64,000 nucleotides of DNA from an uncultured Blautia sp. (GCA_958367245.1 CATXEA010000002.1:1-64000); one strand, 5' to 3'; counted from the first letter of the stretch, positions 42,171 through 50,691 are shown. Translations and numbers: made by a program. Notes: generated by a model not told the origin, from the letters alone.

Positions 42171-42530
42171 CTAATCTATCGGCCGTACGCCTTCTACATA
42201 AATATTGATTTTCTCAATCTCCATTCCTGTAAAAGCTCCGACTTTATATTTCACATTGCTGACAAGGTTGTCTGCAATGGTGCTGATATTCACGCCATAT
42301 GCCACGATTACATGGAAATTCAGGCGGATTTTATTATCCTCCGTAACTTTCACACTGATACCGTGTTTCAGGCTGTCCTTGCGGAGAAGCTTGACAAGCC
42401 CGTCCTTCATGCTCACTGCGGCCATTCCGATAATCCCGAAACATTCCACTGCAACGCTTCCTGCGTAGGTTGCGATTACATCAGAATCAATGATAATCTG
42501 GCCTAATCCGGAATCTATACGTCCATTCAT
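42171..42530 (-). CDS. Asp23/Gls24-family protein (YloU-like)
   Basis: The 119-residue protein starts with GQIIIDSDVIATYAGSVAV and GIIGMAAVSMKDGL, then has the NIYVEGVRPID end, all typical of Asp23/Gls24 proteins of the YloU type, linked with envelope homeostasis and often with FakA. GGAGGTAACC lies before the ATG at 42530. It is the first gene of the pair with fakA and has a TATAAT box about 100 bases upstream. Confidence 0.92.
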   Translation of the reverse strand: MNGRIDSGLGQIIIDSDVIATYAGSVAVECFGIIGMAAVSMKDGLVKLLRKDSLKHGISVKVTEDNKIRLNFHVIVAYGVNISTIADNLVSNVKYKVGAFTGMEIEKINIYVEGVRPID

Positions 42531-42628
42531 ATGGTTACCTCCAATGTTTTCTTTACGTGACACTGCAGGATACCTTCTCTCTGTAATAAAACACCCTTTT
42601 CATTTGCCACGTTTTTCTGTATGTTTCT

Positions 42629-42634
42629 ATTATA
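42629..42634 (-). promoter_or_regulatory. -10 box for the Asp23-fakA operon
   Basis: TATAAT on the minus strand lies about 100 bases before the Asp23 start. The -35 region is T-rich with no good match. Confidence 0.4.
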
Positions 42635-42687
42635 ACCTCTTTCGAAAGAAAAAGAAATATAAATTTTCACAATTTTCCTTTTTTTAC

Positions 42688-42716
42688 TTGCAAAAGCACA
42701 TTTCATCTGTTAAAAT
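42688..42716 (+). promoter_or_regulatory. Promoter of rpmB
   Basis: TTGCAA (42688-42693) and TAAAAT (42711-42716) are 17 bases apart. The expected start lies about 30 bases before the rpmB ATG, which follows a strong AAGGAGGTGC ribosome site. Confidence 0.75.
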
Positions 42717-42753
42717 GTAACTTGTTGAAAAAAAGCGTCAAGGAGGTGCTATC

Positions 42754-42942
42754 ATGGCTAAGTGTGCAATTTGTGAAAAAGGTGCTCATTTCGGAAACAA
42801 TGTGAGTCATTCCCATAGAAGATCCAATAAAATGTGGAAATCTAACGTGAAATCCGTTAAAATTAAAACTGCTGATGGCGGAGCTAGAAAGACATATGTA
42901 TGTACTTCTTGCTTAAGATCCGGTTTAGTAGAAAGAGCATAA
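42754..42942 (+). CDS. rpmB: 50S ribosomal protein L28
   Basis: The 62-residue protein is a canonical L28: MAKCAICEKGAHFGNNVSHSH-like start, RRSNKMWKSNVKSVKI and the end CTSCLRSGLVERA. It retains four cysteines (CAIC and CTSC), the zinc-binding form of L28. Normal length. AAGGAGG lies seven bases before the ATG; a strong terminator follows. It is a single-gene unit, one of few plus-strand genes here. Confidence 0.97.
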   Translation: MAKCAICEKGAHFGNNVSHSHRRSNKMWKSNVKSVKIKTADGGARKTYVCTSCLRSGLVERA

Positions 42943-42958
42943 TCTAAGATTTAAAAAC

Positions 42959-42987
42959 ACCCTCGCACTATGCGAGGGTATTTTTTT
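42959..42987. terminator. Terminator shared by rpmB and the small membrane protein gene
   Basis: ACCCTCGCA (42959-42967) pairs with TGCGAGGGT (42971-42979), followed by a run of seven T. On the minus strand GTTTTTAAAT follows, so the convergent small gene can also use it. Confidence 0.9.
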
Positions 42988-42989
42988 GC

Positions 42990-43127
42990 CTATCTGCAGA
43001 AAAAATGATAACCGCAGAGCAGACATATGGCTGATACCAGCACTGCAATGACATGCTCTGCGATCAACATTCCAATCAGCATTCCCAAACCTGTAAAAAA
43101 TAAAATAAGTCCGATCAGTCTGCTCAT
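42990..43127 (-). CDS. Small hydrophobic membrane protein (45 aa)
   Basis: This short gene codes for 45 residues forming two predicted membrane helices: SRLIGLILFFTGLGMLIGML and AVLVSAICLLCG, ending HFFCR. An AGGTG site lies five bases before the ATG at 43127, and the stop abuts the shared terminator. I do not recognise a family; similar tiny membrane proteins occur in Clostridia near GerW genes. Membrane placement is inferred from hydrophobicity. Confidence 0.65.
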   Translation of the reverse strand: MSRLIGLILFFTGLGMLIGMLIAEHVIAVLVSAICLLCGYHFFCR

Positions 43128-43192
43128 GCCGCACCTGCTCTGCTATAGAATCTTAATATACTATATGCAAAAAGAGGTACGATAAACACCTG

Positions 43193-43609
43193 TTATTCTG
43201 CGAAATCTGCCTCCGCAGCCGCGTCAGACGCCTCTCCCTGAACCGTGGAGTCTGACTTGGATGCGAAACCGCTGCTTGCGGTGAACCGGCTTACAAAGTC
43301 AGGAACCATATCCAGAACCTTTGTCAGTCCATCCTGATTCTTGATATTTACAAGCTTCGTATTTCCATCCTGAATCACAAGAACGGCACATGGCGTCATT
43401 TTGCCGCCAAGACCGCCGCCGCCGTTATTCTTATTATCTGATGAAAAAGCGCCTGCGCCCACGCCGAAAGACACATCAACCAAAGGAAGAATGATGGTGT
43501 TCCCAACATGGATGGCGTCTCCAACAACCGTCTTCGCAGATACGAAGCTGTCCATCCCCTTAAATAAAGAATTCACTGTCTCTCTGAAATTGTTTTCATT
43601 TACTGCCAT
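43193..43609 (-). CDS. GerW/YtfJ-family sporulation protein
   Basis: The 138-residue protein starts with a helical segment and has the family core VGDAIHVGNTIILPLVDVSF, a Gly-rich stretch (NNGGGGLGGKMTP) and CAVLVIQDGNTKLVNI. YtfJ/GerW is found in spore-forming Firmicutes, made in the forespore and needed for germination. The C-terminal tail is Ala/Asp/Ser-rich. AAGGAGG precedes the ATG. It follows the DUF2953 gene by three bases, the usual pairing. Confidence 0.93.
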   Translation of the reverse strand: MAVNENNFRETVNSLFKGMDSFVSAKTVVGDAIHVGNTIILPLVDVSFGVGAGAFSSDNKNNGGGGLGGKMTPCAVLVIQDGNTKLVNIKNQDGLTKVLDMVPDFVSRFTASSGFASKSDSTVQGEASDAAAEADFAE

Positions 43610-43612
43610 TTT

Positions 43613-44572
43613 TTAGTCCTCCTTATGTTTTCCGTACTTCGCACGTTTCATGGCGTACTTCACATTTTTATTGAAATAAATTACAACTGCCGCTTTCAGC
43701 AGGACAATTCCATAAATCCTGCCTTTAAAATGAATTTCACCCTCCAGAATATTTTCGCCGTCAAACCTCGGAGTCACAGCCACGCAGTTCTTATGGAGAG
43801 GAAAACTCATTCCCAGAAGCCCCAGCGCCCTGCCTGTAAGGGACGGGTCCGAGAATCCAAAGGTTACGTTTCCCCATACCTTCGTGGGAAGAATATGCTT
43901 CAAAAGCCCCTTTGCATAGCTCCACACAAGGGAAATTGCCGCCTTTACTTTCGGATGATGGATATATTTTTTCCACCAGTCTATTTTATCATGGATATTG
44001 TGAAATGTTAATCTGATGTTTTTTATTTTCTCACGTATTTCTGATAGCTTCTCCGAAATTCGTTGGAATAATCCCTTTTTGTTCACAGTTTCTGCTTCCG
44101 GGATTCTCTCTTCTACTGAAGAGTTCTTCTCTGGCTCCTTTGCAGGAGTTCCTTCAGACAGAACCTCCTCCGGCTCCTTTGCAGGAGCTCCTTCAGACAG
44201 AATTTCCTCCGGCTCCGAAGTCTCCTCCAAAAAAGCAGTCTCTTCTTCAAAAGCATCCTCTTCTTCCAGAGCTTCTTCTGTGTCGCCTCGGGAAGATTTC
44301 TTCGCAGGAGGCTTCTTCACGGAAATCCCCAGAATCCTTACACCAACTCCGTTCTCTCCATTTTTCCTGAACGCTGTAACAGAAATTCCCCGAAACAGCC
44401 AGCTAATTCTGAGCCATCCCCAGGCATTTTTCCATTCGCTCTCCTTGCTTCCCTGCCCCTCATACCTCACCGGACAAAAAAGCAGGAGAAGTACAAGAAG
44501 AAGCACAAGTCCAAGGAGCGTTCCCAGAAGAATCAATATAATTTTCAATATCAGCCACAATATATGTAACAT
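43613..44572 (-). CDS. DUF2953 membrane-anchored protein
   Basis: The 319-residue protein has an N-terminal membrane helix (about 3-30, Leu/Ile-rich), followed by VRYEG and a WLRISWLFRG motif typical of DUF2953 (YtfI). An acidic linker, about residues 98-165, contains a 13-residue repeat (EPEEVLSEGTPAK). The C-terminal domain has KTWGNVTFGFSDP-like and FDGENILEGEIHFKGRIYG segments. DUF2953 proteins accompany GerW in spore formers; role unknown. AGGTGAATGC precedes the ATG. Confidence 0.85.
   Translation of the reverse strand: MLHILWLILKIILILLGTLLGLVLLLVLLLLFCPVRYEGQGSKESEWKNAWGWLRISWLFRGISVTAFRKNGENGVGVRILGISVKKPPAKKSSRGDTEEALEEEDAFEEETAFLEETSEPEEILSEGAPAKEPEEVLSEGTPAKEPEKNSSVEERIPEAETVNKKGLFQRISEKLSEIREKIKNIRLTFHNIHDKIDWWKKYIHHPKVKAAISLVWSYAKGLLKHILPTKVWGNVTFGFSDPSLTGRALGLLGMSFPLHKNCVAVTPRFDGENILEGEIHFKGRIYGIVLLKAAVVIYFNKNVKYAMKRAKYGKHKED
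44133..44210. repeat. 39-base direct repeats inside the DUF2953 gene
   Basis: The 39-base unit starting GGCTCC occurs at 44133 and 44172, with a third partial start at 44211. In protein it gives the 13-residue repeat of the acidic linker. Such repeats may change copy number by slippage. Confidence 0.85.
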
Positions 44573-44576
44573 GCAT

Positions 44577-44888
44577 TCACCTGTTCTTTAGATACTCAGC
44601 TACCTTAAAGGAGCCTGTTTCCCTGTAAATTTCTCCCAGCAGCTCTGCTGCCATTTCCATAGCCTCGTCTTTTCCTTTCGCCATACCGAAAATCAACGGG
44701 CAGATTTCCCTGTATCCTTTCTGCATCAGCATAAAGGCCGGGATAATCTCGCAGAGGTTGTCCGGATGGTTGGACAAGGTCAGAAGATAGATTCCGGGCA
44801 CAAATTTCCCTGCATTAATCTTTCTTCTTATCCTGACAGGTTCCTCCACTCCCTCGCCTGTATAATAATTTTTGAGCCATTTCACCAT
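44577..44888 (-). CDS. Hypothetical protein (103 aa)
   Basis: The family is not recognised by name. The 103-residue protein is soluble, with KWLKNYYTG at the start, PVRIRRKINAGKFVPGIYLL in the middle, NHPDNLCEIIPA and EMAAELLGEIYRETGSF near the end; the pattern is mixed alpha/beta and suits a small conserved cytosolic protein. GGTGAGG lies before the ATG at 44888. It is the first gene of a run with the DUF2953 and GerW genes, so a part in sporulation is a guess from context. Confidence 0.7.
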   Translation of the reverse strand: MVKWLKNYYTGEGVEEPVRIRRKINAGKFVPGIYLLTLSNHPDNLCEIIPAFMLMQKGYREICPLIFGMAKGKDEAMEMAAELLGEIYRETGSFKVAEYLKNR

Positions 44889-44910
44889 TGCGCCTCACCA
44901 TTTTCCCTGT

Positions 44911-44947
44911 GTTATTGCCCGCAGCCTACTGCCATTTAAGCAATAAC
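44911..44947. promoter_or_regulatory. Inverted repeat upstream of the 103-residue protein gene
   Basis: GTTATTGC (44911-44918) and GCAATAAC (44940-44947) form a perfect 8-base inverted repeat with a 21-base loop, 25-60 bases upstream of the ATG at 44888. It may be an operator or a leader hairpin. Confidence 0.25.
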
Positions 44948-44990
44948 CTCTCCTTACTTTAGAATTGCCATTTTTCCTGAAATCTAAACA

Positions 44991-45012
44991 GGGCTGCGTA
45001 TAAACACAGCCC
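44991..45012 (-). terminator. Hairpin after the Nudix gene
   Basis: GGGCTG (44991-44996) pairs with CAGCCC (45007-45012); the minus-strand tail is TGTTTAGATTTC. It starts just past the Nudix stop. Confidence 0.45.
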
Positions 45013-45017
45013 ACATT

Positions 45018-45473
45018 TTAGTAATACTTATGCTGTTTTCCCCACAGTCCGGCACTTCTCAGTTCCAGATACTCCTGATACGCGCGTTCCACTATCTGCT
45101 TCTCATTGGAAAAACGTAACAGATGATAAATCTCGTGGAACTTGTAATATCCGGAATCTACAAAGAATTCTTCCCGTTGGGGCCTACTATGATAATTATC
45201 AGCCGTCATCAGATACCAGTGTACCTCTTTTGTCACTACATCTTCCGGAACTGTAAAGTTATATTGGCTTTTCCCTATATACTTCACGATAGCCGCCTTT
45301 ACTCCGGCTTCTTCCTGCACTTCGCGAAGCGCAGTCTGTTCGTGCGTCTCCCCCGCTTCTACAGTTCCCTTCGGCAATACCCATCCCTCATAACGGTTCT
45401 TGTAAGACTTATACAATGTAAGAATCTTACCCCGATGAATTACCACACCGCCACAGCTCGTTGCTTCAATCAT
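45018..45473 (-). CDS. Nudix hydrolase
   Basis: The 151-residue protein has a full Nudix box, GTVEAGETHEQTALREVQEE, within the usual fold. Nudix enzymes cleave nucleoside diphosphates linked to another moiety; the substrate is not evident, though the WVLPKGT just before the box is like diadenosine polyphosphate hydrolases. The start at 45473 (MIEATSCGGVVIH) is supported by AGGAGGG nine bases upstream; a longer frame would include the leader. It is a single-gene unit with the promoter at 45541-45569. Confidence 0.9.
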   Translation of the reverse strand: MIEATSCGGVVIHRGKILTLYKSYKNRYEGWVLPKGTVEAGETHEQTALREVQEEAGVKAAIVKYIGKSQYNFTVPEDVVTKEVHWYLMTADNYHSRPQREEFFVDSGYYKFHEIYHLLRFSNEKQIVERAYQEYLELRSAGLWGKQHKYY

Positions 45474-45540
45474 GATGCAATCCCTCCTGTAATGCGTGTG
45501 CGCTGCAGACATTATTCCAAGCCTGCAACATATTAAATAT

Positions 45541-45569
45541 AGTATACCCCTTTTTGCAAAAACTGGCAA
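45541..45569 (-). promoter_or_regulatory. Promoter of the Nudix gene
   Basis: On the minus strand TTGCCA (45564-45569) and TATACT (45541-45546) are 17 bases apart, giving a leader of about 60 bases before the ATG at 45473. Confidence 0.7.
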
Positions 45570-45601
45570 CCAAAAACAACAAATTGTTTGTAAAAAATAT
45601 A

Positions 45602-45637
45602 CAAAAAAACTTCAGACAGAGAAAGTTTCCCTGTCTG
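45602..45637 (-). terminator. Terminator after the PBP gene
   Basis: CAGACAG (45613-45619) pairs with CTGTCTG (45631-45637), with GAAA/TTTC continuing the stem; the minus strand continues to a GTTTTTTTGT run at 45602-45610. It ends the U32-ftsW-PBP run. Confidence 0.8.
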
Positions 45638-45667
45638 ACTGTAATCTGCTTGTTTCATCCTCACCTA

Positions 45668-47149
45668 TTAACTGTTAAAGTAATATGCGTCAAAAATCTC
45701 CCCTGCAATCGGCACTGCCGCCTGACTTCCGGTTCCTCCGTTTTCTACGATCACCGCCACTGCAAGATCCGGATTATCTACATTTGAATAACCGATAAAC
45801 CATGAATGACTGGAACCATTCTCGTCAAATTCTGCAGAGCCCGTCTTACCTGCCGCTGTATAACCTCTTCCGCTCAGAGCAGAAGCTGTACCGCTCTCTA
45901 CTACTTTTTTCATTAATTTTCCGAGAAGATTCGCTTCGTTGGTAGTCATAAGCTTCTTGTAGACTTCCGGTTCTGTTGTTTTTATCACTTCTCCGTCGCT
46001 GCTTTTCACCTGATCAATAAGATATGGCTTCATCAAAACTCCGCCGTTTGCTATCGCGCTTGTGATAAGAGCCATATGCATAGGAGACACAAGGGTATTT
46101 CCCTGTCCAATTGCGGTCTGCATGATAAGCGGTACAGGTGAATTCTTCTCCAGTGTAAAGCTGCTCTTCTTATAGGAAGGCAGAGGTAGCTTTTTATTAA
46201 AAAGAAGTTCCTCAGCAGTTTTTCGCATGGATGCAGCTCCCATATTAGAACCCATATCTGCGAATGCACAGTTACAGGAGGAAGCAAATGCCGAATAAAA
46301 ATCTTCCTGCCCGTGAACTGTTCCGTTATAACAGCTAATCGTATGCTCATCTAAAGTAATGCTGCCCTGACAAAGATAGGAATATCCTTCAAAGCTTCCT
46401 TTTGAGCGGAAGTAGTCCAGAGCCATGATTACCTTAAACGTAGAGCCCGGAGGATACGCGCCGTTTGTCGCACGATTTAACAGACTGCTGTTATTTTCAT
46501 CAGAAACCAGCCAGTCCCAGTTTTCTGCAATCGTATTCGGGTCAAAATCCGGCTTACTTACCTCCACAAGGATTTTTCCGGTAGAAGGCTCGATTGCCAC
46601 TACTGCGCCTCTTCTGTCCCCAAGCGCATTGTATGCTGTCGCCTGCAGGGAAGCGTTCAGAGTAGAAACGACAGTATCTCCCATATTCTTGCTTCCACGC
46701 AATTCATTCTTCATCTGATCCAGAAAGAACTGGTTGGAGGTCAGAAGCTGAAAATTCGCCTCTGATTCCAGACCGCTTTTTCCGTTGGAATCATAGCCTA
46801 CTACATGGGCAAAAATATTCTCATAAGGATATACGCGCTCCTCTGTCCCATCCTCGTATACATTTGTCTGAGCCAGCACCTGTCCGTCTGACGACTGGAT
46901 AGCCCCTCTCACAACACGGTCTGAGAAAGTATCCTGCCTCGTGTTGTAAGGGCTGTTGATAAAGTCTTCGCTCTTAACTGCATTAAAATAAACCACATAA
47001 CCGATCAGGCTCACAAAAATCAGCACAAAAAACCAGGATACAAAGGAATACTCCCTGTTTCGGGCTTTTTTTCGCTTAGCAGCCTCGCGTTCTTCGAGCT
47101 TCTGCTGCTTCAAAAGCTCTTTTCGCCGCTTCTTTTCGATGTCTTTCAA
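45668..47149 (-). CDS. Penicillin-binding protein transpeptidase (PbpA/class B)
   Basis: The 493-residue class B PBP crosslinks peptidoglycan outside the cell. A basic cytoplasmic start (KKRRKELLKQQ) is followed by one membrane helix (about 35-56) and the transpeptidase domain with YPPGSTFKVIMA (catalytic Ser in STFK), SSCNCAFAD (SxN) and AGKTGSAEF (KTG box). The start is TTG with GAGGA directly upstream and overlaps the SEDS gene by 74 bases; no closer ATG start would keep the anchor. It pairs with the FtsW/RodA-type glycan polymerase encoded just before it. Confidence 0.9.
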   Translation of the reverse strand: MKDIEKKRRKELLKQQKLEEREAAKRKKARNREYSFVSWFFVLIFVSLIGYVVYFNAVKSEDFINSPYNTRQDTFSDRVVRGAIQSSDGQVLAQTNVYEDGTEERVYPYENIFAHVVGYDSNGKSGLESEANFQLLTSNQFFLDQMKNELRGSKNMGDTVVSTLNASLQATAYNALGDRRGAVVAIEPSTGKILVEVSKPDFDPNTIAENWDWLVSDENNSSLLNRATNGAYPPGSTFKVIMALDYFRSKGSFEGYSYLCQGSITLDEHTISCYNGTVHGQEDFYSAFASSCNCAFADMGSNMGAASMRKTAEELLFNKKLPLPSYKKSSFTLEKNSPVPLIMQTAIGQGNTLVSPMHMALITSAIANGGVLMKPYLIDQVKSSDGEVIKTTEPEVYKKLMTTNEANLLGKLMKKVVESGTASALSGRGYTAAGKTGSAEFDENGSSHSWFIGYSNVDNPDLAVAVIVENGGTGSQAAVPIAGEIFDAYYFNS

Positions 47150-48446
47150 TTTCCTCGTCCTCGTCTTCCCTTAAAATATACAATCCCTGAATAATCGCAA
47201 GCATCAGAATGGTACTCATCACAGAACTTCCTCCATAGCTTACAAGAGGAAGCGTTACACCTGTCAGCGGAATGAACTTGGTCGCTCCGCCAATGGTCAG
47301 GAACACCTGAAAGGCGTATTCTGTGCCAAGACCAAGCGCGATAAGCTTGTAAAAAGGATTCTTGATCTGTATGGCAATGTTTACAATCATCAGGAAAAAG
47401 CTCATACATACAAGAATCAGGCAGATGGCAAAAATACCGCCCATCTCCTCGCAGATGGCGCTGAATATAAAGTCATTCTTTACTACAGGGATTTTTTCAG
47501 GGGAACCCTGACAAAGTCCCATGCCAAACCATCCTCCTGTTCCAATGGCAAACAAAGACTGCACAATCTGGTAGCCTTCATTCTGGTACACTGCCATAGG
47601 GTCTTTCCATGCGCTCACTCTCTGACGTACATGCCCGAAGAGATAGTAGGCAACCACGGAAGCCACACTTCCGCCTGCAAGTCCCAGTCCCAGATACGCC
47701 GCCTTCTTTGTTGCCACATAAATCATTACCAGATATGCGGCAAAGAAAATCACCGCGCTTCCCAGGTCGCGGGAAAGAACAAGAATTCCCACGTGAAGGG
47801 CTGCTATCGCCGTAGCCTGAACCACCTTGCGAAAGGTTACCATTCCGCTTAAAATCGCAGCCATAAAAAATACAAAGGTTATCTTAATTACCTCAGACGG
47901 CTGAATTCCCATAAGGGAAAGCTTCGCTCCATAGCTTGTCTGCGCCAGTACAAGAACTGCCGCCAGAAGAACAATACCGATTCCTGCGTAAACCCATGTG
48001 AGCTTTCTGAGAAATTTCATCTTACGGATCATCACAGGAATAATCAGGGCAATTCCGCTTCCTCCCGCCGCAATGAGAAGCTGTCTTGTGGCTGTGGATA
48101 AATCCAGACGCGCCAGCATGATAAAGCCAATGCTTAAAAGCATACACATATTGTTCAGAAGAAGCAGGGAGGCTTTTTTATATAAAAGCCTGTACAAAAT
48201 CTGGATTACTGCGAAAAATGCCATCATCTCAATATAGAAAACAATCACATCAAAATTGTTCGTCTTCAGATAGATGACCAGAAACGCCGTAAAATCCATA
48301 AAGAAGATGAGCATAAGCTGCTGGCGCAGCGCTTCATTCTTCTCCTCCTCATCCTGTTTTTTCACCATATAAAAACAATGAAAGGTATAAACTACCATCA
48401 GGGTGAGAATCACATATTTCGATAATTCTACAATTACATTAATCAT
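47076..48446 (-). CDS. SEDS-family peptidoglycan polymerase (FtsW/RodA)
   Basis: The 456-residue membrane protein has ten or more helices and SEDS signatures: RDLGSAVIFFAAYLVMIYVA, VKNDFIFSAICEEMG, and FIPLTGVTLPLVSYGGSS near the C terminus. SEDS proteins polymerise lipid II with a cognate class B PBP, encoded directly downstream. FtsW versus RodA cannot be decided here. The C-terminal tail is charged (EDEDEEIERHRKEAAKRA) and its codons overlap the PBP start. It follows the U32 gene by five bases. Confidence 0.92.
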   Translation of the reverse strand: MINVIVELSKYVILTLMVVYTFHCFYMVKKQDEEEKNEALRQQLMLIFFMDFTAFLVIYLKTNNFDVIVFYIEMMAFFAVIQILYRLLYKKASLLLLNNMCMLLSIGFIMLARLDLSTATRQLLIAAGGSGIALIIPVMIRKMKFLRKLTWVYAGIGIVLLAAVLVLAQTSYGAKLSLMGIQPSEVIKITFVFFMAAILSGMVTFRKVVQATAIAALHVGILVLSRDLGSAVIFFAAYLVMIYVATKKAAYLGLGLAGGSVASVVAYYLFGHVRQRVSAWKDPMAVYQNEGYQIVQSLFAIGTGGWFGMGLCQGSPEKIPVVKNDFIFSAICEEMGGIFAICLILVCMSFFLMIVNIAIQIKNPFYKLIALGLGTEYAFQVFLTIGGATKFIPLTGVTLPLVSYGGSSVMSTILMLAIIQGLYILREDEDEEIERHRKEAAKRAFEAAEARRTRGC

Positions 48447-48451
48447 ATGCC

Positions 48452-50617
48452 TTACTCGGCTCCTCTTTTAAAATGTCCTTTCGTGTAATCACGTTGGGGC
48501 GGATTTTTACCATCCTTATACACGCTTCGGAACTCCCGGAAAATCTTCACTGCATCTTCAGGACGCTCCGTCGTGAAAGCAAGACGCACAGAAGAAATTC
48601 CAAGTTCCTCTGCCTGCCTGTGCTCTTTCAGCAATCCATAAGGGATGCTGTTATAAATAATATTATAACAGGGGGTTGTGTACCTTGTATTTTCCATTTT
48701 CCATGGATTGCAGTAACAGGAAGCGCGAAATTCCTTACCGTAACGGTCACGAAGTGTCACCCACTCCTCCTGTCCGCTGCATCCGTAAAGATTCTTCCGG
48801 ACACACTGAGCGGAAATCATCAGAGGAAGGTAACCATAGATCAGCATTTCACTTCCTTCGTTATTTCTGTGGCGGAGTTCTCCTTCATTGAGCTCCAGAG
48901 GCAGGGTATTTCTTAAGACCTTCTGCTCCTTCCAGAAGTCTACCGCCTCATTATTCCAGGTATACATCGTATAATCCAGCACACATTTATCTGCAAGCCC
49001 TGCTTTTTTAAGAGCTGCAAATCCTTCCAGACTGCGTACCAGAAAACCGCTCATCCCCTGTTCCAGCCACTCGCGCACCCGGGAAAGAAATCCCTCCGGA
49101 AGTTCCCCCCGCACGATATAAGGAGTTGTGAGATACATCTCTATTCCTCTGTAACGACCTTCTTCCAGACATTCCTTCATAGAATCGAAAGAAAGATACA
49201 TTCCCTGTAAATTTTCTTCCTGCATAAGCGCAAGCGCCGTCTTGCTGTCCTCACAGGAAACATACATCGCCGGTGAATTTTCGGTTTTCGCCTTCTTTTG
49301 CGTCTTGGAAAATTCTTTTTTATGCGCCCCTGTCCGTCTCATGCTCTTTAAGATTTCTTCTTCCAGCGCCGCAAAAGCTTCTCTTCTTACCTGATTAAGT
49401 TCCTTCATGGAAACAAAAATATTTCCGTCTGCCTCGATTTCCAGCTTATCCCATTCATAGGCCGTATTTCCAAGCTTCTCCATCTGTCGGCGGATTCTTT
49501 CTCCGTCAAGAGGCTGGCTTCTGGCAAACTGAACTTCTCCTGCTGCCGCTGTAACCGTTACCTCTCCCAGAGATACTTTAAGAATCGCCGGACTTCCCGC
49601 AAACAGCATCAGATGCCCGTCAACCTTTTGTTTCATCTCTTTCAGGTCAACTGTAACGTCCCCTGTTTTTTTCTCATTGGTAAACGCCATCATGGCAGGT
49701 CCGTTCGCCATCTGGTAATATCCTTTACAGGAACCGCCTCTGTTAAAAATATCGATCAGATACTTTCTGTCACTGTCCTTCACACGGTAATTCTCCGGTC
49801 CCTTTTCAAAAAGAAGATCCAGATATTTACGATACATGGAGGTAACACCTGCTGTATAAGCGGGCTGTTTCATCCTTCCCTCGATTTTTAGGGAAGTGAC
49901 TCCTGCCGCCAGAATTTCCGGCAGAATTTCAATTGTGGAAATGTCTTTCAAGCTCAGAGGGCAGAGGTCTTTTTTCCCCTTATATCCCTGCCCCTTCAAG
50001 GCAGTTTCATAAGGAAGCCTGCAGGGCTGCGCGCATCTTCCCCGATTTCCGCTTCTTCCTCCTAAAATACTGCTCATCAGACACTGCCCTGAATAGCTGT
50101 AGCACAATGCGCCGTGAATAAAAGTCTCAATTTCAATAGGGCTTGCCTCATGCATTCTCCGGATTTCTTCCAGAGAAAGTTCACGTGCAGGCACAACCCG
50201 GGATACGCCCTGCTCTTCCAAAAACTTCATTCCCTCAGGTCCTGTCACTGTCATCTGGGTGCTGGCATGTAAAGGCAGTCCCGGAAACATCTCCCGAATA
50301 GCCGCAAGCGCTCCCAGATCCTGAACAATCACAGCGTCCAGCCCTGCCTCATAATAGGGAAGAAGGTAATCGTAAAGCTGTTCTGTCAGTTCCCGGTTCT
50401 TAAACAGTGTATTTACTGTAAGATACAATTTTTTCCCATGGATGTGAGCGTAATCAATGGCGCGGATAAGCTCCTCTTCCTGAAAATTCTTCGCGTAGGC
50501 TCTTGCGCCGAAAGATGCGCCGCCCACATAAACAGCGTCTGCTCCCGCGCCTATGGCTGCCTCAAACCCTTCATAAGAGCCTGCCGGCGCCAGAAGTTCA
50601 ATGTCCTTTTTCTTCAA
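48452..50617 (-). CDS. U32-family peptidase-like protein (RlhA/TrhP-like)
   Basis: The 721-residue protein starts LELLAPAGSYEGFEAAIGAG-like (ELLAPAGSYEGFEAAI) and has the U32 core with HGALCYSYSGQCLMSS and GRCAQPCRLPYE, the four-Cys pattern that binds a 4Fe-4S cluster in RlhA and TrhP, which hydroxylate rRNA and tRNA. A DUF3656-like middle domain and a C-terminal domain with KNLYGCSGQEEW and RASCYCNPWKME follow, as in RlhA-type long members. The start is taken as TTG at 50617 with AGAGGT six bases upstream. It lies between a zapA terminator and ftsW. Confidence 0.85.
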   Translation of the reverse strand: MKKKDIELLAPAGSYEGFEAAIGAGADAVYVGGASFGARAYAKNFQEEELIRAIDYAHIHGKKLYLTVNTLFKNRELTEQLYDYLLPYYEAGLDAVIVQDLGALAAIREMFPGLPLHASTQMTVTGPEGMKFLEEQGVSRVVPARELSLEEIRRMHEASPIEIETFIHGALCYSYSGQCLMSSILGGRSGNRGRCAQPCRLPYETALKGQGYKGKKDLCPLSLKDISTIEILPEILAAGVTSLKIEGRMKQPAYTAGVTSMYRKYLDLLFEKGPENYRVKDSDRKYLIDIFNRGGSCKGYYQMANGPAMMAFTNEKKTGDVTVDLKEMKQKVDGHLMLFAGSPAILKVSLGEVTVTAAAGEVQFARSQPLDGERIRRQMEKLGNTAYEWDKLEIEADGNIFVSMKELNQVRREAFAALEEEILKSMRRTGAHKKEFSKTQKKAKTENSPAMYVSCEDSKTALALMQEENLQGMYLSFDSMKECLEEGRYRGIEMYLTTPYIVRGELPEGFLSRVREWLEQGMSGFLVRSLEGFAALKKAGLADKCVLDYTMYTWNNEAVDFWKEQKVLRNTLPLELNEGELRHRNNEGSEMLIYGYLPLMISAQCVRKNLYGCSGQEEWVTLRDRYGKEFRASCYCNPWKMENTRYTTPCYNIIYNSIPYGLLKEHRQAEELGISSVRLAFTTERPEDAVKIFREFRSVYKDGKNPPQRDYTKGHFKRGAE

Positions 50618-50663
50618 ACTTTTACCTCTCTTTTCTATAAAAACAGAATCCAAGAAATCAAAA

Positions 50664-50685
50664 GAGGATTACCGAAGCAATCCCC
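50664..50685 (-). terminator. Hairpin between zapA and the U32 gene
   Basis: GAGGATT (50664-50670) pairs with AATCCCC (50679-50685) with a G-T allowance, directly past the zapA stop; the minus-strand tail is TCTTTTGATTTC. It may end or attenuate the zapA transcript. Confidence 0.55.
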
Positions 50686-50691
50686 TTCCTT

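Noticed and set aside
42925..43134. A 69-codon minus-strand frame next to rpmB
   Set aside because: It runs through the terminator hairpin and into rpmB; the 45-residue frame at 42990-43127 has the ribosome site and hydrophobic pattern instead.
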